Source: Marinobacterium profundum
Lineage (GTDB): Bacteria > Pseudomonadota > Gammaproteobacteria > Pseudomonadales > Balneatricaceae
Assembly (NCBI RefSeq): GCF_001528745.1
Contig: NZ_BCNS01000210.1
Location: 34,763 to 98,762 of the forward strand
Direction: 5' to 3'
Length of the DNA: 64,000 nt
Of this stretch, positions 62,441 through 64,000 are shown one piece after another (positions within the stretch are counted from its first letter, which is position 1; each line of letters begins with the position of its first letter). The notes under the pieces were generated by a model. It worked only from the letters and a program-made list of their open reading frames with translations, did not search any database and was not told the DNA's origin. The position numbers and the translations under genes are program-made.

Positions 62441-63904
62441 ATGTTGCTAAGCCTTCATCGCCGCAAAGATGCCCTTATCCTGCTCAGCCTGCTTGTTTTG
62501 CTGAGTTTTCCGGCACTTGTGAGTTATAACAGCCTGACGCGACTGGAAGTTATCCAGGAACGCGGCGTGCTGCGCCTGGCGACCCGCAACACCCCCAGCG
62601 ACTATTTTCTCGACAAGGGCGAACCCTCCGGCTTCGAATATGAGCTCGCCCAGGCCTTCGCCAGCGAGATTGGCGTGCGATTGGAACTACAGATTCCGGA
62701 CAACTTTTCCGACCTGCTGCGCCAGGTTCGCGAGCGCAGCGCCCACCTCGCTGCCGCCGGCCTGACCATCACCCCCGAGCGCCAGCAGGACTTCAGCTTC
62801 GCACCGCCCTACATGGAAAGCGCCGCCAACCTCATTTATCGCGTCACCCAGGGAAAGCCAGCACCCACCTCCATCAAGGACCTGATTGGCAAGCAGATCC
62901 GCGTGGTTGCCAATTCCAGCCACAGCGAACTGCTGCGCCAGTACAAGCAGGACTTTCCGGAACTGAACTGGGAAGAAACAGACGCGCTTAGCGTTAACGA
63001 CCTGCTGGAACAGGTGCACAACCAGGAAATCGATTACACCATTGCCGACAGCATCCGCTTCGACGGCCAGTACTCGTTCTTCCCCGGCCTCGAAAAAGCC
63101 TTCGCGCTGGAACAGCCCCAGCCCGTCGCCTGGATGCTGCCCAAGCTACAGGACGGCTCCATGCTGGAAGCGCTGAACAGCTTTTTTGCCAAGGAAGAAA
63201 CCCGAGAGCTCATCCGCCAGCTGCGGGAAAAGTACTTCGAGCGCAGCAACGCTCTCAATTACTTCGATACCGTGACTTTCAAGAAAGACCTGCGCGAGCG
63301 CCTGCCGGAATATGAGCAGTACTTTTACATCGCCGAACAGGAAACCGATATCGACTGGACCCTGCTCGCCTCGGTGGCCTACCAGGAATCACACTGGGAT
63401 CCGGCGGCAGTCTCACCCACCGGCGTAAGGGGCATCATGATGCTGACCAATGCCGCGGCCTCGGAAGTGGGGGTTGAAGACCGCACGGACCCCGTCCAGA
63501 GCATCATAGGCGGGGCCCATTACCTGATCAGCGTAAAGAACCAGATTCCCGACCGCATCCCCGAGCCCGATCACACCTGGATGGCCCTCGCCGGCTACAA
63601 CGTCGGCTTCGGCCACCTTGAAGATGCCCGCATCCTTACCCAGCGCGCTGGCAAGAACCCCGATAGCTGGGAGGATGTCGCCAAACACCTGCCCCTGCTA
63701 ACCAAGGAAAAATACTATAGCACCGTGCGCTTGGGGTACGCCCGCGGCTATGAGCCCGTGCTCTACGTCAACAATATCCAGAAATACATCGACCTGCTGC
63801 GCTGGGAAAAACAACTGGACCGTATCCGCCAAAATCGTGACATTACCCCCACTGAACCCAGCCCGCGCGAATCCCTGCTGGAAACCCTGCCACCGACACT
63901 CTGA
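62441..63904 (+). CDS. mltF: Membrane-bound lytic murein transglycosylase F
   Basis: 487 aa. An N-terminal hydrophobic signal/anchor ([19 protein letters not shown]) without a clear lipobox, a solute-binding-protein-3 domain at about 45-270 ([33 protein letters not shown]), then a lysozyme-like SLT catalytic domain at about 280-450 with the catalytic Glu in [20 protein letters not shown] and [17 protein letters not shown]. It cleaves peptidoglycan to anhydro-muropeptides, the pathway upstream of MupP. ATG 62441; the open frame to 62288 overlaps purL. Confidence 0.94.
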   Translation: MLLSLHRRKDALILLSLLVLLSFPALVSYNSLTRLEVIQERGVLRLATRNTPSDYFLDKGEPSGFEYELAQAFASEIGVRLELQIPDNFSDLLRQVRERSAHLAAAGLTITPERQQDFSFAPPYMESAANLIYRVTQGKPAPTSIKDLIGKQIRVVANSSHSELLRQYKQDFPELNWEETDALSVNDLLEQVHNQEIDYTIADSIRFDGQYSFFPGLEKAFALEQPQPVAWMLPKLQDGSMLEALNSFFAKEETRELIRQLREKYFERSNALNYFDTVTFKKDLRERLPEYEQYFYIAEQETDIDWTLLASVAYQESHWDPAAVSPTGVRGIMMLTNAAASEVGVEDRTDPVQSIIGGAHYLISVKNQIPDRIPEPDHTWMALAGYNVGFGHLEDARILTQRAGKNPDSWEDVAKHLPLLTKEKYYSTVRLGYARGYEPVLYVNNIQKYIDLLRWEKQLDRIRQNRDITPTEPSPRESLLETLPPTL

Positions 63905-63982
63905 TACCCAACTAGGAAAAAGCAGCTAGGCGCTACTGGTGGGATTCCCAGGTAGGGAGTTAGCGGCTTTTGCAGGGCCCCT

Positions 63983-64000
63983 CTAGGAGGCTGTCCGAGA
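63983..64000. repeat. Possible left end of a second inverted-repeat element, cut by the window edge
   Basis: CTAGGAGGCTGTCCGAGA resembles the left end of the element at 36448 (CTAGCA-GCCTGTCGGACT), differing mainly by C/G exchanges. The sequence ends here, so the rest cannot be seen. Confidence 0.35.

Overview
The window looks like about 64 kb of core chromosome from a free-living gammaproteobacterium, most likely an Oceanospirillales/Pseudomonadales-type marine bacterium. This placement is inferred from gene content and order. The syntenies gyrA-serC-pheA-hisC-(tyrA-aroA fusion)-cmk-rpsA-ihfB, ubiG-mupP-yciK, purL/mltF and sspB-sspA-petCBA-rpsI-rplM are all Pseudomonas-like. Base composition is moderately GC-rich throughout. 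No prophage, complete insertion sequence, CRISPR array or antibiotic-resistance gene is visible.

Layout. 1-4255: envelope and cell-cycle genes (rsmI divergent from lpoA-yraN-diaA-dolP). 4773-9863: stringent-starvation proteins SspB/SspA, the cytochrome bc1 complex (petABC) and ribosomal proteins S9/L13, all on the minus strand. 10069-12798: zapE and a HerA-type ATPase. 13525-13759: two tandem tRNA-Pro(CGG) genes behind a consensus sigma70 promoter. 14430-23732: a five-gene operon of circularly permuted ATP-grasp, alpha-E, transglutaminase and DUF2126 amidoligase-like proteins, the least understood system here. 23876-26733: efpL, galU and a UDP-glucuronate epimerase-like gene. 27178-36380: the pyruvate dehydrogenase operon pdhR-aceE-aceF (no lpd follows) divergent from an FAD/Fe-S D-lactate dehydrogenase-like gene, with four dyad-symmetry sites, three of which resemble GntR/PdhR operators. 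36448-36617: a short non-autonomous inverted-repeat element. 36721-39748: AEC transporter, ComEA-like protein, pyrF, lapA (without lapB) and ihfB. 39857-50693: a long minus-strand block rpsA-cmk-tyrA/aroA-hisC-pheA-serC-gyrA. 50908-57998: ubiG-mupP-yciK, rluB, an H-NS family gene, yciO, rnm, yciB, yciI and an OmpA-family gene. 58430-63904: purL divergent from mltF.

How the genes work together. The aromatic amino-acid genes (pheA, hisC, tyrA-aroA) are packed between serC and cmk-rpsA with several start/stop overlaps. The AroA half of the fusion has lost many residues that are invariant in EPSP synthases, so it may be a pseudoenzyme. The pheA-hisC junction carries four 55-bp degenerate tandem copies of the pheA 3' end plus the hisC ribosome-binding region. 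The pyruvate/lactate locus appears to be one regulatory unit under PdhR. The ATP-grasp locus contains two related gene sets: in the first the ATP-grasp and alpha-E proteins are separate genes, in the second they are fused. A sigma54-like promoter lies upstream of the operon.

Intergenic DNA holds dispersed repeats: a 50-bp palindromic repeat family joined to a bidirectional terminator at two loci about 20 kb apart, a 14-bp perfect hairpin repeat, an 8-bp microsatellite, and the inverted-repeat element, of which a possible second end sits at the last bases of the window.
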